In this document: positions 32,620 through 32,620 of the stretch, one piece after another
How positions within the stretch are numbered: position 1 is the first letter of the stretch
Layout of the letters: each line of letters opens with the position of its first letter
Assembly: GCF_026391055.1 (NCBI RefSeq)
Contig: NZ_JAPLET010000027.1
Location: 1 to 32,620 of the forward strand
From: Spirosoma sp.
GTDB taxonomy: Bacteria; Bacteroidota; Bacteroidia; Cytophagales; Spirosomataceae
Direction: 5' to 3'
DNA length: 32,620 nt
Translations under genes and position numbers: made by a program
Notes under the pieces: model-generated
Database searches by the model: none
What the model saw: the letters and a program-made list of their open reading frames with translations, nothing else
Told to the model about the DNA's origin: nothing

Positions 32620-32620
32620 A

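Overview
The window looks like chromosome from a Bacteroidota bacterium of the order Cytophagales, most likely a Spirosoma-like member of Spirosomaceae. The reasons are a giant surface protein with a type IX secretion (T9SS) C-terminal tail, a type VI secretion locus of the Bacteroidota-only subtype iii (T6SSiii: TssN, TssO, TssP and TssR in place of TssJLM), and TAnnTTTG-type promoter boxes instead of E. coli -35/-10 boxes. The genus is inference; the phylum is well supported.

Layout. (1) 1-6278: the 3' part of a very large secreted protein built from about 80-residue Ig-like repeats with a T9SS tail. Its reading frame breaks near position 881, at the end of an exact 142-bp direct repeat. 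(2) 6279-6452: a long perfect hairpin and a candidate promoter. (3) 6453-8834, plus strand: PAAR spike tip, tssN, tssK. (4) 8728-14825, minus strand: vgrG, then a 418-aa TPR protein, then an RHS-repeat protein. The RHS protein has no toxin domain, and its 3' end runs antisense into the end of tssK. (5) 15011-19064, plus strand: tssE, tssF and a secreted, apparently outer-membrane protein. (6) 19081-20025, minus strand: tssG. (7) 20095-30763, plus strand: two tssO-like genes, tssP, tssR, clpV/tssH, tssB, tssC, then three envelope genes (tandem OmpA-like protein, helix-hairpin-helix membrane protein, small membrane protein). (8) 30828-31295: a small lipoprotein. (9) 31378 to the window end, minus strand: a family 2 glycosyltransferase and the 3' end of a membrane protein, probably the edge of a polysaccharide locus.

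How the genes work together. TssB/TssC form the contractile sheath and ClpV recycles it. TssE, F, G and K form the baseplate. TssN, O, P and R form the subtype iii trans-envelope complex. VgrG plus PAAR form the spike. The RHS protein would be the cargo shell, and the TPR protein between vgrG and rhs is placed where effector adaptors or chaperones sit in other T6SS. No Hcp (TssD), no recognisable TssQ lipoprotein and no immunity gene lie in the window, so the system must draw on genes elsewhere.

I saw no tRNA, rRNA, CRISPR array, transposase, integrase or replication origin. The most unusual points are the toxin-less RHS gene overlapping tssK, the TPR adaptor candidate, the outer-membrane protein inside the baseplate operon, and the OmpA/HhH/TM cassette after tssC.
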